Origin: Larimichthys crocea
Lineage: Eukaryota; Chordata; Actinopteri; Sciaenidae
Assembly: GCF_000972845.2 (NCBI RefSeq)
Contig: NC_040016.1
Location: forward strand, 12,668,701-12,732,700
Reading direction: 5' to 3'
DNA length: 64,000 nt
Below the pieces are notes generated by a model. It searched no databases. It was given only the letters and a program-made list of their open reading frames with translations, and had not been told where the DNA came from. This document shows, one piece after another, positions 33,801-46,150 of the stretch (position 1 is the stretch's first letter; each line of letters begins with the position of its first letter). Both the position numbers and the translations under genes were made by a program.

Positions 33801-36800
33801 TGCCTCTGTAGACTTTCACAGCACTCCTTAGAGGCTAATAAACATAAAGCTAAATGACAGCAGCATACTGTTTAACCACGATAAGCAATGCATGGAGAAA
33901 ATACAAACGACATCTGTGCAATGGGCTGTTTGTGTCATTAGCAGTCAATTTAGCACTGCAGAGAATTGAACCTGGTCAGAGGCGGAGGAGGTTTTAGGAA
34001 CACTCAGATTATTGCCTCAGTTCTTCACACCACTGGTCATTACTCATAACACTACACTTGAATTACGTAATAAGCTTTGATAGAAAAGGGACGTATGAGT
34101 GTGAGAAATACAAATAGTAAAGTCACTATGTTATCCTTAGAGGAAGAAATATATCACACAGTATTACATCTCTCTGGTGAGGTGATGAATCACCTATGGT
34201 GGTGGCGAGTTTTACAGTAATGGTGGGAAATTCAGCAAATGAAAAATGACCCAGTAAGCTATCCACGCCATGACTTCTACTCACAGCTAGTGTTACAATA
34301 TATTCTAAAGTCTTTAAGGTCATTGCTTTCCTTTTGCAGTGCCTTACAATTCTATAAGAACCTGAATCAGCTTTTCGCTCAGCAGTATGCCCTGGGCAGA
34401 ATGACTAATGTCTCAACACGGGCCCAATTTCAAGAAGAGAGTTGATCGTTCACTCCTCTCCTACAGCATCAGAGATCAGCAAAGTGACGTGTTCCTGTGT
34501 AAGCAGAGCATCCACATTTAAAAATCGAATCCCTCTCTCCTCTCTGGCTGCCTAAATGAGAATGTAATTAGTGGGATAGCTGTGGAAGTGCTAACTAGCA
34601 TCTCAGATAAGTTTTTATTTAACCACAGCGCTTCACGTGTCATACACCACAAACTGGGTCTCTCTTCTTTGCTTAGTGCACTTCATATATACGTAATTGC
34701 TGATGATTTCCATGCCTGCAGCTTCAGTATTAATATTTGGTCATTTATAATGGTGATCTCTGTTCAGGGTCATAGAGTTATAAACAAAAAAAATGTCCGA
34801 ATTCTCTGTCCAATTATTGTCCTTTTCAGATAAAATGTAATCTGGCAGATGTCCTGTTTTTATGCAATTTTCCTAATGTCAGAAAAACACAGACTGAAGT
34901 AGCTTGTTTATAATGCTGACTGCAACCAATTTGTGGAACAAAATGTGACATGGTAATGCTTGGTTATTGCATTACGACTACTCTTGTGCAAATATAAACA
35001 CTCTTTTACAGCTGAAGATGAAGAAACCATGTCAGACATCTGTGACTGGTAAGAGAAGACTTTATTTGGGACTTTAAAACCAATCCACTGCTGGACCTGA
35101 TCTTGCTTCACATGAATATACTAAATGTTTTAAGTGCTTATTACTAAATAGCTAAATAATTGGATCTGTATTATTGCAGTATAGTGTGCCACCACTATTG
35201 ACAGCACAATGGAGCAAAGCAAAACTTCAGCTGGTGATTGAAGAAGATTTTTGCACACTACGTCAACTTTTGTTGTGGTTTTTAGTCCACCTGTCAACTC
35301 ATGTTAATTCTCACAACTGTTAGTTCACCTGTCCTCATGTGTGTACCTGTGAATGGCTCAGCTAGCTATCCCACAGCTGGACTGTCAGCTAATACTAGTT
35401 TCCAGTGTAACTGACTTGTGAAGGACTGTTTAGCAGCAAAGTAGGGGATGATACCTCATGTTTGGGTGAAAAAAATAGCACAGGTAAGAAAAGTGGAGGC
35501 AGGTGAAGCACAGCTGGGGGACATTAGTAGTGACAAGATTGTCGCTATCACAGGTTGTCACACTCGGTTAGGCAAGTGTCAACACCTTCTTCCTCCCCTC
35601 TTCAGTCTCTTTTACGGTTTTGTTTTTTTGCTTCGAAATAACGCCTTTTGTGTTGATTTAACATTGAATGTTTTGTTCAGCTTTTGTTGTGGTTTGAGCT
35701 CCATTGGGGACCTCAGCCATGCAGATGAGTTCTGCAAATGCTTGAGGAAAAATCTAAACGTTCGCTTATTAAACTTGTTGTCCAGCAGCAGATTTCATCT
35801 ACAGAGGCCTTTTAATACTTCCACATGTTTTACAAACTGCTCGGGATGTTTGCCAAGAGCCTGGATCCAAAACATCAATCTGATGCGTCGCAGAATACAG
35901 CGCAACACCGGTGAAGTCAAATCTTCTATTCCGCAGGTCGTGAATTGTGATAGTTGTCTTTGCAGATGGTCTGGACACAGTTGCTTTGGTAGAAGTGTTT
36001 ACCCCCACTTTGTTTTTGATACTATAATACAGTAAGTACCTGTAATGGGCAATGTGTATGAAATGTTTTACAGTGCATTTATGTAGGCATTTTGGCATTA
36101 GATGCACATTTAATTCATATTGTAGTACTGATATTTTTATTGAAGAAGCCATTAAATGAAAAAATATTTGCAAAAATGTTGCTGGATATTTTAAATTTAA
36201 AGAAGATAGATAAGAGATAATAAACTAGCACTGCATTTCTATTTTTATGTGATCTTAAAGGCCCTGTCTCATGATATACCTGTGTAGGTGTGTACAGACT
36301 GTGTTTGATTGACATTTGCATTACTCCGTTAGTCTTATTGCGCCTATTAGGGTAGATAACTTGTACTTTTGTATAATTCCCAGTATAGCTCTGCCTACGT
36401 TCAACCTGAACAGAAGTTTAATCAGCCAGAATAAGTGAAAACACCTGCGTGGGTGTGCAAAGCCTTTAGATCTGGTGTCTAACTGTCATCCTGTTATTCA
36501 GTGTAACTGAATGGTACAAAGTTTGTTGTATTTCAGCACCATGTAACTGTGCTTCAGGTGTGAATAGGTTTAATTTGGCCAAGACAATACTAGAAGGTAT
36601 ACATGTCCTCTGCTGGCTTTCTCTCAATATTCTCTCAACCAACTTGTCCAGCCTGCACAGTATAGAGAAGTCAAGGAAAGTCATGACATACTAAAGTTTC
36701 TGCAGCTAGCAGTCTGATTATTGAGTATCTTATCATTACACTTTCAGAGAAATACCCATGAGCTATTCATTATATAGTGGTTAGTACTTGATCTTCCTTG

Positions 36801-37784
36801 GAATCATGTTAGGTAATACAATTTAGCCAATAACTGCGGAAAGAGAAATCTCATTAACGAGAAAGGCCATCCTGGAAAATGAAGCTAACTTTCACCAATA
36901 GCAGTGGAATTCGAAGAGGAAAGCAATTTACAGAATCAGTGTAGGTCATTCGTGAGAGATGAAAATGTGGAGAGAAAAAAAAATGGAGGTAGTCTAATGT
37001 AAAACTTTTATATCCAAGTTCAAAGTATTTTTGTCTGACGAAACAATGTCTCAGAGGAAGACAGAGCAACTTCTCCAGCAACTGTCAGGACAACGGTCTG
37101 ATGCAAGCCGGTGTTGAAGATTTCTGTTTAAAAACCAGATAAATCTTTTTTTTTGGTAGAGAGAAGCACTGAAGAATTTTATTATTCAACATTCATATGA
37201 TATGGTGAACAAGGTCTGTGCGAGTCTGTATTTTGTCATTATCCTGAATGGCTTTCACAGTAGTACGCTATTTACAGACAGCGCTCTTTCCATCACTCTG
37301 TTTGTTTCCCTGCACTCCGGCTGTATGCTGCAGTGATAATTGCTGATAGGAAGCAGGGTAAGCGGGCAACAGTCCAAAAAGCTCCTCCACCTGTGCAGGA
37401 AGCTGACCTTTTGTGTGATACTGGATATCAAAAGTGCAGACAATTGTCCACTGGCTTAGTGGTCCACTATGTGATTGATGCCACCTCATTAGGTGTAGGA
37501 GTTGAAGCGGCTGAGAGTGATGCAGTCTCTGTATATCAATGTGTACGCTGCTTTTTCGTATGTCGCCGCCAACACTGCAATTGTGCAGAGTCCAACAGCC
37601 TATCTGCTCCCTCACTGCCCTCCTCTCCTGCATCCTCCTTCATCAATCAACCTCCTCTCGAAGTTTTAAACCCCCCAAATCCCTTAACTCATCTAGTTCT
37701 TTCTCTCTTAGGATTTTTTTTCCTCATGATTATTAAGATTCCTCTTCTGTCCCTGTACTGGAACTCCTGCAGTGATAGATAGTC

Positions 37785-37808
37785 TCTCGCTCTCTCTCTC
37801 TCTCTCTT
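37785..37808. repeat. (CT)n microsatellite
   Basis: CTCTCGCTCTCTCTCTCTCT tract within a longer pyrimidine-rich region. Confidence 0.9.
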
Positions 37809-39586
37809 TGTCTGCCACCGTTTCTCCCTCCGTCTTTAATGTCCCTCCACCACCTCCCCCTCGGTCGGTTCTGCGTCACTGATCACCATTCGTTCGATCC
37901 ACTGAGGCTTCTTCCCAGGAGAGTAACTGCAGTAATAAGAGCAGAGAGGCTCCGAGATGCATGCAGCCAGCGCCCTGCAGGGCAGCTTGTAATAGAGAGC
38001 CATGAAGTCAAGAACACTTAAACATAGTCAAACAGTATGAGCACAAAGAAAATGAAAAAAGAAAAGAGAAAAAATAGATCTATAAACATTAATTTCCGTT
38101 TTCCACAAATCATCATGACACAAGCAATTGCTCACTGAGACCACTGCAGAGTATCAGTGTGGCAGAGTTGTTGGTGTCGAATCAGAAACACTGAAACAAC
38201 AAGAGGTTTCTGTTCCCGTGTCTACCTGAGGCAGTATACTCACAAGGGACAGGGTTAGATTGACTGGAGACCTTCATCGGTTCCCTCTTCCTCCACGCTG
38301 TTTTCTGGTTAATTAATGAACAGATTAGATTCTTGAGGCCACATTTTGTTTCCTATTTGCACCATATTTCTGTAGGCAGACCTCCCAAGACACTCCTGAG
38401 CATCTCACCAACCTCATACAATAACCACGTTTTCACTTTGAAGAGCTAAAGAAAGCTGCTATTTCAACACCAGAGATCAATTTACCATGAAAGTTACTGT
38501 GTGAGATTTATCTGGGGAAAAGTAAGCTTACTCTTGTGTGGAGCAGAAGATTACTTTTGAATTCACAGACAGGAAAATGTGTCTGAACTGCCTAAAGGAA
38601 AAGGCGTAGCTTATATCTGACTGAAAAATATGAAATGTAATTTTACGGGTCAGTGTTGGCCCCGTATCGCCACAAAATAAAACGTGGCTCTGTTTATGGA
38701 TAATTCAAGCTTTGTATTTTGGAGTTTCCGCCATTAATCCATTTGGTTATGATAATACTTTAGAAATGTTCAAGTATTCCCGGATTCACTTCAATTCAGC
38801 CTTTATTTATGCTCACAAAGAAACATTGAGAAACAAGGACCTTCTTTCACAAATACACAGAGTTTTTGAGCTGAAAAGAGAAAACAAAGCCACAAAAACT
38901 CTCTCTCTCACACACACATACAAAAAGAAATTAAAAGATGAAGAATAACCAAGTGCATAGCACAAGGATGTGAAGGAAAGTTTCCCTCAAACCCGTCATC
39001 ACTAAAACATTTCTAGCTCAGATTCATCATGTCAATAAACCAGACTTTTGTGAATAGTAAAGCTCTTGAGATACATAATTTTATTGTATTTCTTTTTCTC
39101 TCTTTTTCTCTTTCTTTTCACATTGTATCAATCATCAAATCTATTTTGAATCTTCAGTTTTGAATCACTCCACATAATTGTCTAAACCCTGTTTCAATAT
39201 ATATACAAAATACAAAATAATATACAAAATTATCAAAACATTTAAGAACTTTCAGAAATACTTTAATCTGCTGAAGTAAATCAGCAGTTTGTATGATGTA
39301 GTCTTCTTATCAGGTCATCTGAGCCCCTATATTGCCAGAGACAATACCAAGGACATGTCCTTTGTGTCCTCAATGTTTTTTCAAGGTATAAAAGCATAAA
39401 TGAAAGCAAACATCAGTATTTACTGGAACCTGTATCTAAAGCCGGTCTGCAGAACAACTTTAATAAATTCCAGATCGCCTTGTGAGAGGTAAATAAAATA
39501 GTTTGTTTGGAAAACCTTTTTCAATAAAGAGACAGTAACATTATATTCTTATATCGATTGAAGGTCAGGAGTGCAGCTGTATGTAC

Positions 39587-39807
39587 TGGGGCTGCAACTA
39601 ACAATTACTTTCCTTATCATTTGCTGATTATTTTAATCAATAGATTGATTGACTTTAGTGAAATATCTAATTTACATAAGTAAATCTTCAGATATCTTGT
39701 TTTATCAGACCAACAGTTAAGAAACCAAAAATAATCGATGAGGAAACAACTCGACTTAAATAAAAATGTATTTTCTGTCAATTAATAAACGGTTTCAGCT
39801 TTAGTAT
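39587..39807 (+). repeat. teleost dispersed repeat (GGGCTGCAACTAAC family)
   Basis: It starts GGGGCTGCAACTAACAATTA, continues with GATTATTTTAATCAATAGAT and CAGACCAACAGTTAAGAAAC, and ends AACGGTTTCAGCTTTAG. The order is that of a very common fish repeat as I recall it. Related but poorer text is seen near 13120-13400, 19910-20260 and 49900-50250. Confidence 0.65.
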
Positions 39808-40296
39808 GTATAACCCCAAACTCGGATGCTGTTTTCCTGATGCTTCTTTAACATGTCACGCTATATAATACATAATAAAAACCGTATCATAGACCCAAAC
39901 AAAATGCCGATGTTTCTCCTCTTTACTCAAAACAACTTCAAACAAGCAGCTGGACAGAACTTAACATCCATTGTTGCTCCTTAGCATTCCATCCTACCAG
40001 GGTTGCTAAGAAACAGTTGTGCTGGCAACCTTTGGCTTAAACTTTAATCCTCTCTCTAAAGAAAATGTTAAGGAACATCAGAGAAAATAGATTCTCTGAA
40101 TAATATGGTCGATAGTGGAGATGATTCAGAATACATTATTTTTAAACAGTAACATTTTTGATACATAGTGCCGCTATGAGCTACTGTTGTATTTCTACAA
40201 TACATACGTTGTTTTCAAATATTAATTTACCTTTTTACAAGGAATGGTTTCATGAAAAGTTGGCCAAGACTTGTTACTGTAAGAAAGCATTTATCT

Positions 40297-40625
40297 ATCA
40301 ATCCATCTATCATCTGCCTTTTATCTTCATCACGGTGGGGCTGGAGTCTATCCCAGCTGACTTTGGGCAAGAGGCGGAGTGCACCCTGGACAAGTCGCCA
40401 GCCTATCGCAGGGCACACAGAGACAAACAACCATTCGCACTCACATTCATACCTAAGGGCAATAGAGTCACCAATTAACCTGTTAAGTGCATGTTTTTGG
40501 ACTGGAGGAAGCCGGAGTACCTGGAGAGAACTCATGCAGACATGAGGAGAACATGCAAGCACCACACAGAAAAGCCCCAGCTGAGTTTTGAACCAGGAAC
40601 CTTCTTTGCTGTGAGGCGAAGTATT
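40297..40625 (+). repeat. teleost dispersed repeat, long copy
   Basis: It contains CTATCCCAGCTGACTTTGGG, ACAACCATTCGCACTCACAT, GAGTCACCAATTAACCTG, GCATGTTTTTGGACTGGAGG and GAACCAGGAACCTTCTTTGC, the ordered blocks of a highly abundant fish repeat. The 106- and 153-codon open frames here, on opposite strands, are by-products of it. Confidence 0.85.
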
Positions 40626-41026
40626 CATAATGGATAGCAGCAAGGTTTCCTGCAGTGTTTTATAGCTGTTAATACAGATATAAACCAAACTCTCAGTTGT
40701 GGATAAAACAGAACTTTTAGAGTTTGGCCTGACAGGCGTTTACACAAAATTGTGTGTTGTAAAAATGTATTGTAACTTCAGTGGAACTGATAAGGCCTCT
40801 CAGATGAAGTCTGTACGTCCTGTAGACGTGCCAAGGCCCCACAAATAGCATTAGCTTATGGCTGGAGCCTGCCTATCACAGGATGTCTTTAAAAACCCAT
40901 TGACAATATATCAGCAAATGTAAGCTGTCTGTGTGTGTTTGTGTGTCTGCTCATCAGGTCTTTTTTTAGAATGATGTTTTGACAGGCAAGCAATTAGAAA
41001 GATGGATATGGAAAATAAGATTCCCA

Positions 41027-41160
41027 TTCATTCAACCATTTTCCGTAACTACTTATCCTTATCAGGGTCGTTGGGGGCTGGACAAGTTGCCAGTTCATCA
41101 CAGGGCTGATACAAAGAGACAAACAACCATTCACATTCACCTACGGCCTCACACCTGATA
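41027..41160 (+). repeat. teleost dispersed repeat, truncated copy
   Basis: A 5' fragment of the same family as 40297-40625: CATTTTCCGTAACTACTTAT CCTTATCAGGGTCG, then ACAAACAACCATTCACATTC ACCTACGG. It stops before the central block. Confidence 0.75.
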
Positions 41161-44100
41161 ATAATTTGATTCGATTTTTACCATTATCCAACTTGTTAGT
41201 TTTCAAGGTAGCCATTTTTGGAGGCCATACTTTCACACTGCTGTATATTGTGTAGTTCAACTGCTCTTAAAAGAACTACAAAGAAAATGGAAACACACAA
41301 AAGATCGTATATAGCTACATCTAATAATAATTTGGAGGAGTAATTTAAAAAAGATCAAACTGATTCTGCTCATGCCTTTCGAACACACCGTTCAGTGGGT
41401 GGTGGGCCCTTCTTAAATTAACCATCCTTCATCTCTATACCTGATCCTGGCCTAGAAATGTCAGAGCAGCTGACTGCTGTTAGATCAGCAGGACTAAAGC
41501 TAAACAGGCTAATTTAGTGCTTAAGGATGTCAGGAGATGGCAAAGCCACCAAATGCATAAAGGAATATTATTTGAACAGATTAAGTGAGCTCATTATAAC
41601 GGGGCAACAGAGCCGACAGAATAAAAATAACTGATAATGTAAGTTGAGCTAATTGCTGGGTTGCATTATCAAATATCCCCAGAAACACGAGGCAGGAACT
41701 AAAGTCTCCGAAGGCTCCTCATTTATTGTGTCAGACTGATGTATCAGTACACTGAGCTGCTCTGCATAATAATTCACACTCATCCACTTCCTGTTTCATG
41801 ATGTGTCTGTGCCCCCTGTGCCCTCCTAATTAATTTGAAATGTATCATTCAATCATGTGCAATCGCCCATGCACAAACGCACACAGGCATTGTCCCTAAG
41901 AGTGGGGGAGAGTCCTTTGGTATTGCATGTCCACATACTGCTGATTACGAGGTTAAACGATAGGATAGTATGTGCATATCCATGCATATCTCATTACAAG
42001 GCTCTAGAAACACAACCTCATAAATCAAAAGTTACTGCGCTGCAGTTGCATGACACTCATGGAGGTCAGAGGTGGATAGCAGCTGATGCATGTCGAACAT
42101 CGCTGCGTTTATGACCCTGGTAGGAAAAGTAATGCATTGCTGCTGTACCTTCATTCAGCTCAGGTCCATGCAGTTCCCATGGTATACAGCTGGGCCTCAA
42201 CATCTTCTCAGGCCTCAACACGAAGGCAAAATCCATATCGATGATGATCTCTCTGTCCGAACCTTCTCACTGTTGCTGCAACAACGACGACAACGGAACG
42301 ACGGATGGGATACAGATTACCATCTGTCCACGCCCTCCCATTATTTCAATCCCCCACTATGGTAAAGCTTACCCTGTGGCACCCTGTGATGGTCTTGCCC
42401 ACCCCCTGATCCCGGTCTTCCAACAATCCCAGTATGGCAGATGGGACATTCCTCTACAGGCCAAAGACACTGATAACTGCTGGCTTACAGTCATTCCTAA
42501 TCCGGGACCTTCACCCTCCAGCTGTGTAATCAGACAGTTAAAGTAGACTATATTAGAAAGCTAATACCTGATACTGACACAGAGACATATGTAAGGACTG
42601 AGACAATCTTGGTGTAATCCTTTGATACCAGCAGCATTAAGGGATTGCATCCACTCCTCTTGGAGCCTATAGCACGGCAGCAACAATGTCTCCACAGCCT
42701 CTAAAACCAAGAGTACATTTGCACCAGAAAATGAGACACTCACTTGTAACCACTGTCTGCATTTTAACAGCCACTTCAGTATCTCACACTGCTGTCGGAG
42801 AAATCAAATGACGTCGATACGCTGTCTCCCCTGAGAGTACTTAACCAGCACTGTACAAGTGCAGGAATCAGATAAGTCAACTAAATGTGTGCTCAAATAC
42901 TGTTAACACTGTGAGGGACGCTGTACCTCTGTGTGTTTACAGTTCAGACAACACCGTGCAGTTATAGTAGTTATTACGCTCTTGTATTTATATCTTTTTT
43001 TTATTATTATTATGGACTTTTTCAAACTCAGTTAAAATGACAAATCGATTGCGTTCACCACTTAAACGTTTACTCTCATTTCAGCTGCATTCATCTCTTT
43101 CTTTTGATCTGATGTTTTGATCTGATTCAGCTCCTTTCAATGCCCTCACCTTCAACAGTTTCCTCAGCTCACAACTTCCACTGTTCATGCACAATTTGCT
43201 CCGACTGCTATCAGAGCTTACACACCTCAGCCGACACTTCCACTGACACCTTCTTTTAGTTCATACACTTGGACTGGAACTCCACGTCACCTGAAACTTC
43301 CAATGCAGTTTATTATCTACGTTTCACGACTGACATCTCAACTCATTTCAGCACTTTCGCTTTAAAGTGATACTATGAGACTGTCCTCAGAAAAATGACA
43401 GCATCAGCGAGTGCCCCCACATTTTATTACAATCTAGTGACAAAGCCCTCTAGCAGTGGTATAATCTATGGCGGGAGCAAAGGGGGAGGTCGGGTGGCGT
43501 TATTCTAGAGCGATAATTAAGAGGTGAGTAGTCAAACACACTATTGGACTTCACCACAGTTTGTTTCCCCATTTTTAACTGACGGGCAAGGTTTTTTTTA
43601 TTGAAAATATGTTTATTTAAGCGTAGCCATTCCACTAACCGTAACCAGAATGTCCCCTAACCTTAATGAAGTAGTCATTTAACCCAAACCATGATCTTTC
43701 CCTAAACCCAACCTCAACAACTGGATTGTCACATCATGAAAGTGTTGACGCCAAAGTTGTGACGCCAACTTCTTTCAGTATTTCAAGAAACATTTTCAGC
43801 ACGTGTAAATGTAGCCTTTTCTATTCAGTACAGATTCAAATAAGAAAAGTAAGCAGCATCTGAACATGCACAGAGCTTGTTCATTTATGAACGTAAGCAC
43901 AAGCAGATAGAGATATAAACAATGAGGCTTTAGGCTCATAGCAACCTACTCAGCCAACCACGACGGTTTCTGTCAGCGACATGAAGAAAAACAGGAGCTA
44001 TGTCTGGAGGAGAGAACCAATTAGTCCTCTCCCCCTGGCTTGTCACCTGACAGTCTGCTCATCCACAGTCTGATGGAAGAGCCTCTCCAGCCTGTTCATT

Positions 44101-45480
44101 CAAACCAATTAAGGTCTGGAGGTGTATTACCACACATTCATTACCTGTCTCTCACAGTGCTCTGCTGCTCTTCACATCGCAGCTCATTGGTCTGTTGAAA
44201 GTCTCAGAGTTTTGCCCTTTCATATCATCGTGTCTGTTCCATATCATCTCTCTTATTTTCTTATCTCTCTCTATTTCTTTTTCTCCCCTATTCATCCATC
44301 AGCAGACCTACAGAGAATAGATTTAATGCCTGTGAAAGATTATAAATCAGTGTGCACATATGTTGCAGTTTAAGTCATAGTAAGCACAAAGACAAGAAAA
44401 ATTAGAGACGAGTGTGTTTGTGACACCATGAGAAATATCTCACAGCTCTAAATGAAAGCAATGCAGAGACATCAAAATATTCATAAATGTGCAGACACTA
44501 ACTAAAGTCTTGTTTCTCAACATTTCCTTGTTGGAACACAGAATATTAAAACCAAACACTCAGATGCTCGGGTATAAAGGGCTGGACTCGTGTCACGAGC
44601 AGTGTGTATACGGTCTGGCTTCAGTTGTCCAAACAGTTTATGCGCGTGAGATTGATGACATATCTGGAAAGACTCAAATTCCAACATTCCTTCTTGCAAA
44701 ACACACAACAAACCATGAAACCATAAACCTCTCAGAAATTAGATGTAATTTCGAAGCACGTTTTGACTCAGCACTGAGATGTTTGGAATTCCCCCATGAC
44801 TGTAACGGTGTTGGGAAAAGCAAAGAAGAAGAGACAATTAGCTTAAGGGAACAGGAATGTACAACAAAAACACACTTTCACTTCCACGAGAGCACCTTAT
44901 GATAATTTCCGATTCAGAATAAGTCTCGTATTCACGTATCCTCTAGGTCTATGAAGTGAAAACAACCTTAATAATTACTGTACAGCTCTCCTGCTCCAGG
45001 TATTCACATAGCTTTTCATTTATTTATAAAGGCAGCACAGTGTGAGTACAAACCATTTTAATCCCTACTGGGCCTGTGTTAACTTGTTTAAAGGTCACAA
45101 CACGACTAATAAGGAAAAGTTGCATTGATTAACAGGAATTAATGGTCACTTGAGCTTAACAGTGAATACCAGCTCCTCAAATTGAGTCCACGTGGAGCAG
45201 GCAGTGAGTCCATTTACAGGGAGCCTGTAGAGGGCCTCATCAGTCCTGCTGGTACAGATATTGAGATTTACTTTTTGTGGCTTATTTTTATTGAACTGAA
45301 TTTTTATTTGTTTTATTTATCTTGTTCTGCTTTTAGCGTCATATGAGGTGTGAGCGAGTGTCAGACACAGTAACACTTCTTTTGTCCGCTGCTACCTTGC
45401 AGGGATTGGTTTATACTGTGAAAGGCATGCCTTTGACAGCTATGTGAATCTTTCACACCTGGTGAACTGTGATCTGAATT
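41161..45480. other. large kazn intron, segment 5
   Basis: No gene is supported. A stretch at about 43640-43735 (CATTTAACCCAAACCATGAT CTTTCCCTAAACCCAACC) resembles a frequent fish repeat. 42160-42540 has long open frames but no recognisable protein. The remainder is unremarkable. Confidence 0.45.
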
Positions 45481-46150
45481 AAAGTACATTTACTTACTAA
45501 AAGTAGTAAGTACAATGTACAATGTTATAATATACATTTTACTCTATGGTGATAATTTTACAGCTATAGTTGCTCTTCAGTTTGAGCATAGATAACATAT
45601 AATATATATTATAGATTAAAATACCCCCAAAATATCAACTCATCCAACTACAACAATCAAGTCTTGCATACATGTTAATGCTTAATAAAAACCATCCAAA
45701 AAATTATCCAAAACGTGTATTTGGCTTTTGTTGTTATTTGTTTTGATTGCACATATTCTCTGGATTGCTATCATTTCCGGTAATTGGCACAGGTGGTGCG
45801 GTCGTGTTGTTTCACCTTATTAATTGTTCACTTGGTGGCAGGATTCAGACAAAGAAGGTGAGTAGGGCTTGGATAGTTTCCGTCTAGTTAAGTTAAGCTT
45901 TGTTTTTATTCTTCCGTTCAATAAACACTTACAATGTATCTGATGTGAATGGGTCACAGTAAAGCTGGTTCAGCCTCCTAGTGACCTTTTTTCATTGATA
46001 GTGGTTGCTACATGGACCATAGTTTACTTTTAATACTTAAAGTACATTTTGTTGGAAATATTTCTGTCGTTTTACACAGTAGAACTGCGACTTGGACATT
46101 TACTTCTAATGGAGTATTTTCATTGTGTGATACTTTTACTCCAGTAAATG
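45481..46150. repeat. probable AAGTACATTTACT-type teleost element
   Basis: The left part (AAAGTACATTTACTTACTAA) and the right part (TTTACTTCTAATGGAGTATT TTCATTGTGTGATACTTTTA CTCCAGTAAATGATC) match in order the two ends of a familiar short non-autonomous fish element. The middle is unrelated to what I remember, so it may be interrupted. Confidence 0.45.

Larger units (their letters stand above)
30300..39580. other. large kazn intron, segment 4
   Basis: No gene is supported. The longest open frame in the window after the repeats (plus strand, 35448-36035) has no recognisable domain, no splice context and a Phe/Leu/Cys-rich composition typical of AT-rich noise. It contains a nested inverted repeat at 30702-30837 and a CT microsatellite near 37785-37808. 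Positions 37615-37860 are pyrimidine-rich on the plus strand. Confidence 0.5.

Noticed and set aside
35448..36035. 195-codon plus-strand open frame
   Set aside because: No recognisable domain, Phe/Leu/Cys-rich composition, no splice or start context, and no neighbours; long open frames of this size occur by chance in 64 kb.
40227..40688. 153-codon minus and 106-codon plus open frames
   Set aside because: Both overlap a well-known dispersed fish repeat (40297-40625).
44489..44902. 137-codon plus-strand open frame
   Set aside because: No recognisable motif, no exon boundaries and no similarity known to me.
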